Source: Myroides profundi
GTDB taxonomy: Bacteria; Bacteroidota; Bacteroidia; Flavobacteriales; Flavobacteriaceae
Assembly (NCBI RefSeq): GCF_000833025.1
Contig: NZ_CP010817.1
Span: 682,001-746,000, forward strand
Length of the DNA: 64,000 bases
Direction of reading: 5' to 3'
Position numbers and translations under genes: made by a program. Every line of letters begins with the position of its first letter. The first letter of the stretch is position 1. Below the pieces are notes generated by a model. It ran no database searches. It was not told the origin of the DNA and was given only the letters and a program-made list of their open reading frames with translations. Of this stretch, positions 47,959 to 55,483 are shown piece after piece.

Positions 47959-47987
47959 CAAAAGTAAGGAGTTTTTTTACTTTTCAA
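47959..47987 (-). promoter_or_regulatory. Promoter of the SusCD-M16 operon
   Basis: On the minus strand, TTG at 47985-47987, 18 bases, then TACTTTTG at 47959-47966 matches the flavobacterial promoter. It predicts a short leader before the susC ATG at 47918. Confidence 0.7.
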
Positions 47988-48338
47988 AACGAACAATGAT
48001 TTTATTTAGATTAGTTATGTATTAAAAAACTACAATACGTGAGTTTTTTACAAAGTAAGCTTAGTTGTATTATAGGTTTTTTGTTTGTTTATTTTATTGG
48101 TTATTAGGTATTTGTTTTGTTTTTGTGTTTAGTTTTATTGCTTTTTATGTGTTGTTTGTTATTTAGAATTACTTCTTATAATATAAAAATAGTTGAGGAT
48201 AGGATGATGTCTAAATATGATGTGATTATTTAGAATACAGTTTTTGAGTAGCTCTAAGGTTCATAGTGGTATGTTAGGTATATGTGAATGATAGAAGCTA
48301 TTTGAGTATATAGTGAGTCCGTTATTTTAGCCCAAAAA
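47988..48338. other. AT-rich gene-free region upstream of the SusCD-M16 operon
   Basis: No gene is seen on either strand. A hairpin of AAAAAACT / AGTTTTTT lies near 48022-48047. Toward the right end the sequence contains AGTGAGTCCGT (48312-48322), the inverted copy of the 11-bp repeats that start at 48339. Confidence 0.55.
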
Positions 48339-48382
48339 ACGGAGTCACTACGGACTCATAACGGACTCACTACGGACTCAAC
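48312..48382. repeat. Four tandem 11-bp repeats plus one inverted copy
   Basis: ACGGAGTCACT, ACGGACTCATA, ACGGACTCACT and ACGGACTCAAC follow each other without gaps at 48339-48382. An inverted copy AGTGAGTCCGT is at 48312-48322. The 11-bp period keeps all copies on one face of the helix, as in iteron or operator arrays. The IS left end begins about 12 bases after the last copy. Confidence 0.85.
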
Positions 48383-48472
48383 GCAACTAAGACTTGTCTC
48401 GTCCTACTATAACTGTACAGTTATAGTTAATAATCCTACTTAATACTGTACAGATTTTTATTAAACCTTTTA

Positions 48473-49402
48473 TTACTGCACAGGTTGTTGTTTTTGTTTA
48501 TTAGTCTTGTAATAATTCTTCCATCTCTTAGTTAGAATACCTGTCTTTAAATGAGCTTGATTTGGAGTTAACCTATCACAACTATCATGAGGTCTAATTT
48601 GGTTATAAGCTTCTATACTATTCTTAATTTTATCAATCGTTTTTTGATAACCTAAACTTGAATAGTTTAAATCAAATTCACCTTTAATTATACCATTTAC
48701 ACGCTCAGCTATTGCATTATCTCTTGGTTCACCACCTTGTGTTGTACTAATAGATATGTTGTTTTCTATCAGTATTTTAGTATAAACACTACTGCAGTAT
48801 TGACATCCTCGATCTGAATGATGAATAAGTTTCTCTGTATAAATCCTGTTCTTTAATGCCATTTTCAAGGCTTGTAAGCATCCATTAGTAGTTAAATCTA
48901 AGCTAAAACTATAGCCCATTATTTTATGAGAATAAGCATCTGTGATTAAACTTAAATAGCCCCAAGTATTATTTAACCTGATATAGGTGATGTCACTTAC
49001 CCAAAATTGTTCTGGTCTAGTAACTTTTACTCCATTATACAAGTCTAAATACTGTCCTCTCCAAGCTCTGGAGTCTGTTGTATATGCTTTGCGCTTTCGT
49101 TGCCTAACCAACATTTTATGACTGTCTAATAAATCAAACAGATAATCTCTTCCTACGCTTATATTGTGCGAACCTAAGCGTTCTTGTAACATATGTTGAA
49201 GTTTTCGAGTACCTACTCTTGGTAGAGTAGCTCTAATATTTAAAACTTCTTGAAGAATAATCTCATCTTTAATAGATTGACTTGCGTATCTGTCTATTGA
49301 CTGATAATAAGCACTTCGAGTTTTACCAAACAGTTGACATATTTTTTTTATTCCCTTATTAGGGTATAAGAGTTTTACTTCTTCAACTGCTTGGAACCAG
49401 AC
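48473..49402 (-). CDS. IS3-family transposase OrfB (DDE integrase core)
   Basis: The frame is open from about 49414 and is reached by -1 frameshifting from orfA. It begins ...VWFQAVEEVKLLYPNKGIKKIC and runs through the HTH_21-like segment (GTRKLQHMLQERLG) into an rve integrase core. DDE-type residues are visible: the first D in FWVSDITYIRL, the second in IHHSDRGCQY, the E in DNAIAERVNGIIKGE. The ending RPHDSCDRLTPNQAH is typical. The first ATG in frame is at 49192, well inside the domain, so independent initiation would lose about 70 residues; frameshifting is the better explanation. Confidence 0.88.
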   Translation of the reverse strand, partial: VWFQAVEEVKLLYPNKGIKKICQLFGKTRSAYYQSIDRYASQSIKDEIILQEVLNIRATLPRVGTRKLQHMLQERLGSHNISVGRDYLFDLLDSHKMLVRQRKRKAYTTDSRAWRGQYLDLYNGVKVTRPEQFWVSDITYIRLNNTWGYLSLITDAYSHKIMGYSFSLDLTTNGCLQALKMALKNRIYTEKLIHHSDRGCQYCSSVYTKILIENNISISTTQGGEPRDNAIAERVNGIIKGEFDLNYSSLGYQKTIDKIKNSIEAYNQIRPHDSCDRLTPNQAHLKTGILTKRWKNYYKTNKQKQQPVQ

Positions 49403-49908
49403 TTTTTTCTGATATCAATATCCAAACTTTTCTCTGCTACATCTATCAATGTATTTAAAGCTACTATCTTAAATTGTGCCTCTGATAAAGCCTTTTTTAA
49501 AGCTTTAATTTCTAAAGATTCTGTATTGGATGTTTTTTCTTCCATAAGTGACGGAATAACAATTTCATTACAAATATCTATGTTTTTATTATAATTAACT
49601 AACAACCAGTTATTTATTGTACTTATACTTTCTACACCATACATTATACAGGCTTCTTGTGCTGTCATATGGTGTTCTGTAATACTATGAACTACTTGAC
49701 GTTTAAGGCTTTCTGAATAAACTTTATTCTTACGTGTAGCATGATACTCGGGACTTGCATATTTCTTAACCCAACGATTTAGCGTAGATTTATTTAGGCT
49801 ATACTCGCGAATTACCGAATTTTGACTTGCTCCATTCTCTATTTCTTGAACTATTTGTTCTATGAATTTTAAATGATAACGCTCTTTGTTTTTTGGTTCT
49901 CTTCCCAT
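49375..49908 (-). CDS. IS3-family transposase OrfA (helix-turn-helix)
   Basis: OrfA has 177 residues with two helix-turn-helix units: QNSVIREYSLNKSTLNRWVKKY (about 33-55) and MTAQEACIMYGVESISTINNWLL (about 80-105). A C-terminal leucine-rich helix follows (ESLEIKALKKALSEAQFKIVALNTLIDVAEK) that allows multimerisation. It recognises the element's ends. The 3' part contains the slippery heptamer A AAA AAG at 49408-49402, where ribosomes can move to the OrfB frame to make the OrfAB transposase. Confidence 0.9.
   Translation of the reverse strand: MGREPKNKERYHLKFIEQIVQEIENGASQNSVIREYSLNKSTLNRWVKKYASPEYHATRKNKVYSESLKRQVVHSITEHHMTAQEACIMYGVESISTINNWLLVNYNKNIDICNEIVIPSLMEEKTSNTESLEIKALKKALSEAQFKIVALNTLIDVAEKSLDIDIRKKSGSKQLKK
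49402..49408 (-). promoter_or_regulatory. Programmed -1 frameshift site (A AAA AAG)
   Basis: The heptamer sits in frame with orfA codons AGA AAA AAG. The -1 frame has a stop (TGA) just upstream and is open from there through orfB. This is the standard IS3-family arrangement. Confidence 0.8.
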
Positions 49909-50047
49909 CTTTTAATGTTTTAAAAACTGTACAGTTTTTTTAGGACGGGTCAGCAACACGAATTCAGTAGAAAGATACATGAGTTTTAATTGTTAATTTA
50001 AAGGTTTATGTGTTTTTATTTTTGTTAAAATAAAGTTTTATTTGTTT

Positions 50048-50055
50048 TATTTTTG
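50048..50055 (+). promoter_or_regulatory. Probable promoter -7 box of the 128-aa-class orphan gene
   Basis: TATTTTTG at 50048-50055 with TTG at 50022-50024 (23 bases between) fits the flavobacterial pattern. Transcription would start near 50062, supporting an ATG start at 50095 or 50119. Confidence 0.5.
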
Positions 50056-50094
50056 CTCTTTTTGATTTGAAGCTATCTATTGTGCTTAGGTAGT

Positions 50095-50472
50095 ATGTTA
50101 TGTTTAAAATTAGAATATATGGGAATGATTAGTTGCTCTAAACATGGATTAAGTGGTATCATATCTTGTATAGGGCAAGACCTAGTAGATAAAATACAAT
50201 TAGGAGAAGAGGTGCTATCTACAAGTCTGTGCAAGATAAAAGTAGTGATGCATATCGATATAGAGGATAAACTAGAATTTAGTTATGTCTTAAGTCTAGA
50301 GACAAGGGATAGATTAAGATTAGCTGATAGATATGAGATTAGTAAAGACGAAGATTTAACTTCTTTAGATTGTCTTTATAAGTCATTAGGAGTTATCTGT
50401 GTAAGATGCTTTGCGGAGTACCGGTATAAAGACGCTTTTAAAGGTTTTTTAATAGGAGCAGAGGTTCTATAA
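50095..50472 (+). CDS. Unrecognised small protein with Cys/His pairs
   Basis: I do not recognise this family. From the ATG at 50095 the product has 125 residues; an alternative ATG at 50119 (MGMISCSKHGLSGII) gives 117 and may be the true start, because the CSKHG segment looks like a folded N-terminus. The possible metal ligands are CSKHG at the start and CVRC near the end (VICVRCFAEYRYKDAF), so a small zinc-stabilised fold is possible. The acidic middle (DIEDKLEFSYVLSLETRDRLRLADRYEI) recalls toxin-immunity or anti-defence proteins, but that is only an impression. It is convergent with the other orphan at 50823 across a repeat. Confidence 0.6.
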   Translation: MLCLKLEYMGMISCSKHGLSGIISCIGQDLVDKIQLGEEVLSTSLCKIKVVMHIDIEDKLEFSYVLSLETRDRLRLADRYEISKDEDLTSLDCLYKSLGVICVRCFAEYRYKDAFKGFLIGAEVL

Positions 50473-50742
50473 TATATAAATGCGTTTACAGTAGAGACAC
50501 AATATCTTGTGTGTCACCCAAACTATGTCACCTAATACAGATTATGAACAGTGGAGATAACACAAGTATAGAGGTTAGAATGCATGATTACAATATATAA
50601 ATGCGTTTAAAGTCACCCAAACGATGTCACCTCATACAGATTATGAACAATGGAGATAACACAAGTATAGAGCTTGTTAAATGTGTTTTTATACAGTGGG
50701 AAGATATACAATGTCTTGTGTGTATCCTCTAATCGATGTCAC
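50471..50742. repeat. Two and a half degenerate copies of an approximately 100-bp repeat
   Basis: Copy 1 (50471-50573) and copy 2 (50592-50674) both begin AATATATAAATGCGTTTA and share GTCACCCAAAC-ATGTCACC, ATACAGATTATGAACA and GGAGATAACACAAGTATAGAG. Copy 2 lacks about 24 bases containing ACACAATATCTTGTGT. A third, diverged partial copy (about 50690-50742) keeps ATACAGTGGGAAGAT, AATGTCTTGTGTGTAT and CGATGTCAC. No reading frame is conserved, so it is non-coding. Confidence 0.8.
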
Positions 50743-50822
50743 GGATTACGGTATCCGCGACAACATGAAGTGAGGCTACAGGTGAACTGTACAGATGTAT
50801 TTGTTTTGGTTTAGAAAACAGC
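50743..50822. other. Gap with a stray AACTGTACAG
   Basis: AACTGTACAG at 50785-50794 matches the palindrome core found at both ends of the IS element, followed by ATGTATTTGTTT, which resembles the subterminal IS segment near 48446. It could be an IS remnant or a shared binding site. Nothing else is seen. Confidence 0.4.
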
Positions 50823-51323
50823 TTATTTTTTAAGCTTTTTGTATTCTCTAATTAAACCTTTAAGTTCTCGATTAGATGTTACATCAACGTCTTTATCAGA
50901 TAAGAAATGTCTGAATGTGAAATGGCTTCTATAGTTCTTTGATACTATTTCTTGATCAAGAATAAATAAGTCATTTCTCAATTGTTGTTTTTCAGTTTCG
51001 ATATTTTCTAAGTCAATAAACTTTTCTTTATAATCTCTTCTAAAAGTAGATGTACTAAAAGGAATAGAATTAAGAATCTGCATTTGTTTTTTAGACTTTA
51101 AGTCTAAAGTAGAGATAATCTTTATCGCGAGTGCATCTATTTCTATTTTAGTTAAAGAGTCTATTTTCTCAGGTAAGTAAGATTTTATTTTTTTAATCGG
51201 CTTTACTTTGCTTGACTGTTTAGTTACAGTTTTTTTTGAAGTTGATAAAGGAGCATGACCAGTTCCAAAGCATTTATCACAAAAAGGATCTAAACCTTCA
51301 CAAGAGCAAATTTCTGTTCTCAT
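50823..51323 (-). CDS. Unrecognised protein with N-terminal Cys-rich knuckle
   Basis: The 166-residue product begins MRTEICSCEGLDPFCDKCFGTG, a CxC-x6-CxxC-x-G-x-G arrangement reminiscent of zinc knuckles of DnaJ type. A basic low-complexity linker follows (STSKKTVTKQSSKVKPIKKIK), then a helical, charged region (about 55-166) with a possible coiled coil at 105-130. I recognise no family. It has its own upstream TATCTTTG box at 51431-51438 on the minus strand. Zinc or nucleic-acid binding is inference from the Cys pattern and the basic linker. Confidence 0.65.
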   Translation of the reverse strand: MRTEICSCEGLDPFCDKCFGTGHAPLSTSKKTVTKQSSKVKPIKKIKSYLPEKIDSLTKIEIDALAIKIISTLDLKSKKQMQILNSIPFSTSTFRRDYKEKFIDLENIETEKQQLRNDLFILDQEIVSKNYRSHFTFRHFLSDKDVDVTSNRELKGLIREYKKLKK

Positions 51324-51654
51324 ATTTTTGAATTACATTTTAATTTAAGGAGGCTTGATAGTAGCCTTGTTATTTTACACTACTGATTTATTATAAAGAA
51401 GTAAATCATGTAGGTCATAAAATAACTGCGCAAAGATAATTGAATTTTTATAGCCTTAGTGAGGTTAAACCTAAAATTGCATTAGCCACATACTGCAGAG
51501 TCATTCTACTTCATAGCTCCTTCATTAGTTTTAAAACCATACTCTTGTATGTTTGTATCTCTAAGTAAGACCTCTTTTGTATCATTGCTTTTCGTTTATA
51601 TGTCTATTGCATATTTTGGATTAAAACTAGAATGACTAGCAATGGGCTATAACT
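51324..51654. other. Gene-free region with weak remnants
   Basis: The minus strand shows two short in-frame stretches separated by stops (SHSSFNPKYAIDI and then KEVLLRDTNIQEYGFKTNEG), which might be remains of a decayed gene. No start or intact frame is visible. A TATCTTTG box on the minus strand (51431-51438) probably serves the orphan gene at 50823. Confidence 0.35.
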
Positions 51655-51686
51655 AAAACAAAAAAGACTGCTTATTAGGCAGTCTT
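51655..51686 (-). terminator. Terminator after the amidohydrolase
   Basis: An 8-bp stem, AAGACTGC / GCAGTCTT, with a T-run on the minus strand, 20 bases past the stop. Confidence 0.82.
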
Positions 51687-51706
51687 CTGATATTATAATG
51701 ATATTC

Positions 51707-53038
51707 TTATTTCTTTGTATTGATGGTGTTTTTATAGATTTTACCACCTTTCATGATTAAGATAAAGTTCTTCTCAGGATTAGCAATAAGAGATAAATCT
51801 TTTAGAGGATCTCCATCTACAAGTAGTAAGTCTGCATAAGCATTTTCTTCTACTACACCTAGTTTACCAGGGTATGGACTACGCAATCCTGATAACTGAA
51901 GTAACTCTCCGTTATCTTGAGTGACCATCTTTAGGATTTCAGCATTAGTGAACCATTTTTGTAAACGCAGGATATAATCATTTTGCTCTTTGTTTAATTC
52001 TGGTTCGAATAAGAAGTCAGTACCCCAAGCTAGTTTTACTCCTAGCTGTTTGGCTAATGGCCATACTTTGTCTTGTCCTTCTAATACAGGTTTGCGTTTT
52101 TCTTTGCGTTGCGCATCCATATTATCGTTGTTGTCCATTAGGTTCTGTAGACTTAACCAAATCTTCTTCTCAGCCATTATTTTTAGAGTCTCTTCATCTA
52201 GCATTTGTCCATGTTCGATAGATTTCACACCAGCTTCTATAGCGCGCTGTACTGCTCTAGGAGTATAAGCGTGCACCATCACATAAGTACCCCAATCTTC
52301 TGCTGCATCTACAGCTGCCTTGATTTCGTCAAAAGTATATTGTGTAACATCGATAGGATCATAAGCAGAAGAAGTTCCTCCACCTGCCATTACTTTGATC
52401 TGACTAGCACCGAAGCGTAGGTTCTCTCTAGTAGCAGTAAGTACTTCGTCACGACCATCTGCTATAAAAGTAGCTCCCATCTCTTCTGCACGAGAAGGCT
52501 TCCCAAAGAAGCGTCTAGAGCGCTCATTAGGAGTTCTAAAGTCTCCGTGTCCTGCAGTCTGACTGATAGTAGCACCTGAAGGCCAAATACGTGGACCTGC
52601 AGTCTTATCTGCATCAATAGCTGCTTTTAAAGGAAATATAGGACCACCTGCATCTCTAACGCTTGTGAAACCACGCATAAGCATGCTGTGTGCTCCTACA
52701 GCTACATTTTGCATTAAGCTTTCAGGAGTTGCATTAGGGGACATCATTTGTTCCATAGTCAAAGCTCCGAATACCATGTGTACGTGTACATCAATTAATC
52801 CTGGCATAAGTGTTTTTCCATTTCCATTGATTTTAGTAACATCTTTGCCTTTAACAGAAATAGAAGAAGGGCTTATCTTCTCTATTTTTTGATCAGAGAC
52901 TAGGACATTCATAGGCGCAGTAAGGGCTGCAGTCTTGTGGTCTAGGATTCTTACATTCTCAATAAGAACTTGTTTGGTCTGAGCAAATGTGATAGAAGTA
53001 CTAACAACAAAAAGTGCTATTATGGATTTTAATTTCAT
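51707..53038 (-). CDS. Secreted amidohydrolase-family protein
   Basis: This 443-residue metal-dependent hydrolase starts at the ATG at 53038 (MKLKSIIALFVVSTSITFAQ, a clean signal peptide); the longer frame to 53074 adds 12 residues that spoil it. Metal-binding motifs are present: GLIDVHVHM (HxH), MVHAYTPRAVQRAIEAGVKSIEHG with two histidines, and WGTDFLFEP (Asp). The sequence resembles the imidazolonepropionase-like or prolidase-like amidohydrolases that are exported in Bacteroidota. The substrate is unknown; dipeptides or related amides are common for this branch. Confidence 0.88.
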   Translation of the reverse strand: MKLKSIIALFVVSTSITFAQTKQVLIENVRILDHKTAALTAPMNVLVSDQKIEKISPSSISVKGKDVTKINGNGKTLMPGLIDVHVHMVFGALTMEQMMSPNATPESLMQNVAVGAHSMLMRGFTSVRDAGGPIFPLKAAIDADKTAGPRIWPSGATISQTAGHGDFRTPNERSRRFFGKPSRAEEMGATFIADGRDEVLTATRENLRFGASQIKVMAGGGTSSAYDPIDVTQYTFDEIKAAVDAAEDWGTYVMVHAYTPRAVQRAIEAGVKSIEHGQMLDEETLKIMAEKKIWLSLQNLMDNNDNMDAQRKEKRKPVLEGQDKVWPLAKQLGVKLAWGTDFLFEPELNKEQNDYILRLQKWFTNAEILKMVTQDNGELLQLSGLRSPYPGKLGVVEENAYADLLLVDGDPLKDLSLIANPEKNFILIMKGGKIYKNTINTKK

Positions 53039-53236
53039 AAAATAAGGAAAATTAGAAGATTGTTCTGTGTGCAAATTATATAGCCTCTAAGTTATTATAA
53101 AAGTAGCTTTCTGCCTAATAATATTTTATGAAGTAACTGATTCTACTTTATTGTTAGAAATTAATCTAATGAAATGAAGGTAGAACTTTAGAAAGTTTTT
53201 AAGTTTGTAAGTAATAGAATAAAAAAGAACAAAGAG

Positions 53237-53689
53237 ATGAAAGTAGTAATCCAGCGTGTGACAAAGGCTTCTGTGACTGTAGAAGGTAGTGTAGTTGGTA
53301 ATATAGGACAAGGACTTTTAGTTTTAGTAGGGGTAGAGGATATTGATACAGAACTAGATATAGAATGGTTATCAGGTAAGATTGTGAATTTGCGTATTTT
53401 CGAAGATGAGAATGGAGTGATGAATAAGTCTGTAAAAGAAGTAGATGGTGAGGTATTATTAGTAAGTCAATTCACTTTACATGCTTCTACGAAAAAAGGA
53501 AATAGACCTTCTTATATTAAGGCTTCTAAGCCAGACTTCGCTATACCTATGTATGAGAAGTTTATAGATAAGTTAGAAAATGATTTAGGTAAACGTATAC
53601 AAACAGGTAAATTCGGAGCGGATATGAAAGTAGAATTGCTAAATGATGGACCTGTAACAATCGTAATAGATAGTCAAAATAAAGAATAA
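53237..53689 (+). CDS. dtd: D-aminoacyl-tRNA deacylase
   Basis: DTD removes D-amino acids (and glycine) mischarged onto tRNA. The length (150) is standard. Family segments are visible: MKVVIQRVTKASVTVEG, LLVLVGV, the catalytic SQFTLHASTKKGNRPSY and the Gly-cis-Pro motif GPVTIVID near the C-terminus. It opens a four-gene run (dtd, a small membrane protein, a MazG-like gene, aroA) with one-base overlaps or short gaps, suggesting an operon. Confidence 0.96.
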   Translation: MKVVIQRVTKASVTVEGSVVGNIGQGLLVLVGVEDIDTELDIEWLSGKIVNLRIFEDENGVMNKSVKEVDGEVLLVSQFTLHASTKKGNRPSYIKASKPDFAIPMYEKFIDKLENDLGKRIQTGKFGADMKVELLNDGPVTIVIDSQNKE

Positions 53690-53892
53690 TGAATAGTTTA
53701 GTAAAGTTTAGTTTATTCACGGTTATCTATGTGATGATGACGTGGTTCTTAACAGATGAGGTCGGTTGTGCTTTTTCAGGTGATGAGCAGTGTTTAATTA
53801 GTTTTGTGGTAAAGTATATTATCTTTATCGCACTGATGTTCGTTTATGACAAATGGGTAAAAGGAAGAATTTTTAAAACAAAAAATAAGTAA
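53689..53892 (+). CDS. Small two-helix membrane protein
   Basis: The 67-residue product has two hydrophobic helices (about 6-22 and 40-57), separated by a short loop with a Cys pair (EVGCAFSGDEQCLIS), and a basic C-terminus. It overlaps the dtd stop (TAATG) and lies two bases before the next gene. No family is recognised; coupling within the dtd operon is the best support that it is real. Confidence 0.7.
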   Translation: MNSLVKFSLFTVIYVMMTWFLTDEVGCAFSGDEQCLISFVVKYIIFIALMFVYDKWVKGRIFKTKNK

Positions 53893-53894
53893 TT

Positions 53895-54221
53895 ATGAAT
53901 ATTCAAGATGCACAGTTAGCAGTTGATAATTGGATTAAGGAACACGGTGTTCGTTATTTTAACGAATTGACGAATATGGCTCAGCTTACAGAAGAAGTAG
54001 GAGAGGTAGCTCGTATCATCGCTAGAAGATATGGAGAGCAATCTGAAAAAGAAAGTGATAAGAATAAAGATTTAGGCGAGGAGCTAGCAGATGTAGTATT
54101 CGTAGTGATGTGTCTAGCGAATCAGACTGGTGTGAATCTACAAGAGGCATTTGACAAAAAGATGGACTTGAAAACAAAGAGAGATCACGACCGTCACCAC
54201 AATAATGAAAAATTAAAATAG
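53895..54221 (+). CDS. MazG-like nucleotide pyrophosphohydrolase
   Basis: This 108-residue all-alpha NTP-pyrophosphatase domain carries the metal-binding EExxE...ExxD pattern: LTEEVGEVARIIARRYGEQ and then DLGEELADVVFVVMCLANQTG. Small MazG-like proteins hydrolyse NTPs or dNTPs, cleaning the pool of damaged nucleotides or acting in stress. The gene sits in the dtd-aroA run. Confidence 0.92.
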   Translation: MNIQDAQLAVDNWIKEHGVRYFNELTNMAQLTEEVGEVARIIARRYGEQSEKESDKNKDLGEELADVVFVVMCLANQTGVNLQEAFDKKMDLKTKRDHDRHHNNEKLK

Positions 54222-54228
54222 AGAATAC

Positions 54229-55455
54229 GTGAATATTAAGCTGTTAAAAAGTAAAGTAGAGCATGACAAGACGCTTGTTATCTCTGGTAGTAAATCCGAA
54301 AGCAATAGATTATTAATATTGCAAGAGTTGTTTCCATCTTTAACGATAGGGAATGTATCTGATTCTGATGATGTATGTGCCATGCAAGGTGCATTAGCAT
54401 CTACGGGTGATGTAGTAGATATACATCACGCGGGGACTACTATGCGATTTTTGACAGCTTATTATTCGTTGTGTAGTACTCGTGAGCTTACTCTGACAGG
54501 GAGTAGTCGTATGCAAGAAAGACCTATCGGTGTACTAGTGGAAGCACTAAGACAGTTAGGGGCTGATATCACATATAGTAAGAAAGAGGGATATCCTCCA
54601 CTTCATATAAAAGGCCAAATCGCAATAGGAGGTAAGGTAGAATTACCTGCGGATGTGAGTAGTCAGTATATCACAGCACTATTATTAGTAGGGACTAGGT
54701 TAAAGAATGGAATAGAATTACACTTGGTAGGTAATATTACTTCTCGTCCTTATATAGAGATGACTCTACAGTTGTTAAGCCAATTAGGAGTGGAGAGCTC
54801 TTTTAATGGGAACATCATTAGTGTAAAACCTTTAGTCAAGGCTAGTACAGAACAGTTTACAGTAGAATCAGATTGGTCATCTGCCTCTTACTTCTATTCT
54901 TTTGTAGCACTGTCACCTATAGGAACGACTATGCAACTGAAGAGTTATAAAGAGGATAGCTTACAAGGAGATAGTCAAGTAAGTCAACTGTATACTATAC
55001 TAGGTGTAGAGACTACATACTTAGAAGACTATACCATAAAATTAGAAAAAGTAAGAGAGACAGACTTTGAGTTTAAAGCAGATTTGATAGAGACTCCTGA
55101 TTTGGCACAGACTATAGCTGTGACTTGTTTTGGTTTAGGCATTCGTTGTGAAATGACTGGACTACATACTTTAAAAATAAAAGAGACAGATCGCTTAGTG
55201 GCTTTACAGAATGAGCTAACTAAATTAGGTGGTGTGGTTGATATCACAGAAGAATCTATTGTTGTTCACCCTTCTAAAGGGATGAGAGAAGGAATAGAGA
55301 TTGAAACTTATCAAGACCATAGAATGGCTATGGCTTTTGCTCCATTATCTCTGAAAGGAGAGGTTACTATTTTAGAAGCAGAGGTTGTAACTAAGTCATT
55401 TATAAATTACTGGGATTGTTTGGCTGAAATCGGTGTAAATATTGTTAAAAAATAG
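54229..55455 (+). CDS. aroA: 3-phosphoshikimate 1-carboxyvinyltransferase (EPSP synthase)
   Basis: This shikimate-pathway enzyme joins shikimate 3-phosphate with phosphoenolpyruvate. It has 408 residues and starts with GTG. Recognised segments: ISGSKSESNRLLIL, the LTGSSRMQERPIGVLVEALRQLGADI loop, DVSSQYITALLLVG, and the late IKETDRLVALQNELTKLGG and TYQDHRMAMAFAPLSLKG motifs. It is the shorter Bacteroidota form. It lies seven bases after the MazG-like gene; the DAHP synthase gene of the same pathway is at 35.1 kb. Confidence 0.94.
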   Translation: MNIKLLKSKVEHDKTLVISGSKSESNRLLILQELFPSLTIGNVSDSDDVCAMQGALASTGDVVDIHHAGTTMRFLTAYYSLCSTRELTLTGSSRMQERPIGVLVEALRQLGADITYSKKEGYPPLHIKGQIAIGGKVELPADVSSQYITALLLVGTRLKNGIELHLVGNITSRPYIEMTLQLLSQLGVESSFNGNIISVKPLVKASTEQFTVESDWSSASYFYSFVALSPIGTTMQLKSYKEDSLQGDSQVSQLYTILGVETTYLEDYTIKLEKVRETDFEFKADLIETPDLAQTIAVTCFGLGIRCEMTGLHTLKIKETDRLVALQNELTKLGGVVDITEESIVVHPSKGMREGIEIETYQDHRMAMAFAPLSLKGEVTILEAEVVTKSFINYWDCLAEIGVNIVKK

Positions 55456-55483
55456 AGCTGTAAAATTAAATATGGCTAAATAC

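Larger units (their letters stand above)
48395..49952 (-). mobile_element. IS3-family insertion sequence, about 1.56 kb, apparently intact
   Basis: The element contains orfA and orfB in the IS3 arrangement with a -1 frameshift site. Its imperfect terminal inverted repeats are TGTCTCGTCCTA (left, 48395) and TGACCCGTCCTA (right, read inward from 49952). Both continue to a shared AACTGTACAGTT after four unlike bases, and each end carries a perfect palindrome centred on CTGTACAG (48407-48426 and 49922-49939). No clear target duplication abuts these ends; a GCAAC pair (48383-48387, 49953-49957) is close, but seven bases off on the left. Only one copy is in the window. Confidence 0.85.

Noticed and set aside
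48473..49192. OrfB as an independent gene starting at 49192
   Set aside because: This start drops the conserved N-terminal part, which continues in the same frame to the A AAA AAG frameshift site.
48383..49957. GCAAC direct repeat as target-site duplication of the IS element
   Set aside because: The right copy abuts the IS end, but the left copy is seven bases away from the end predicted by the inverted repeats. It may be chance or a later change.
50471..50742. CRISPR-like array
   Set aside because: Copies are about 100 bp, degenerate, and lack short repeats with spacers; no cas gene is present.
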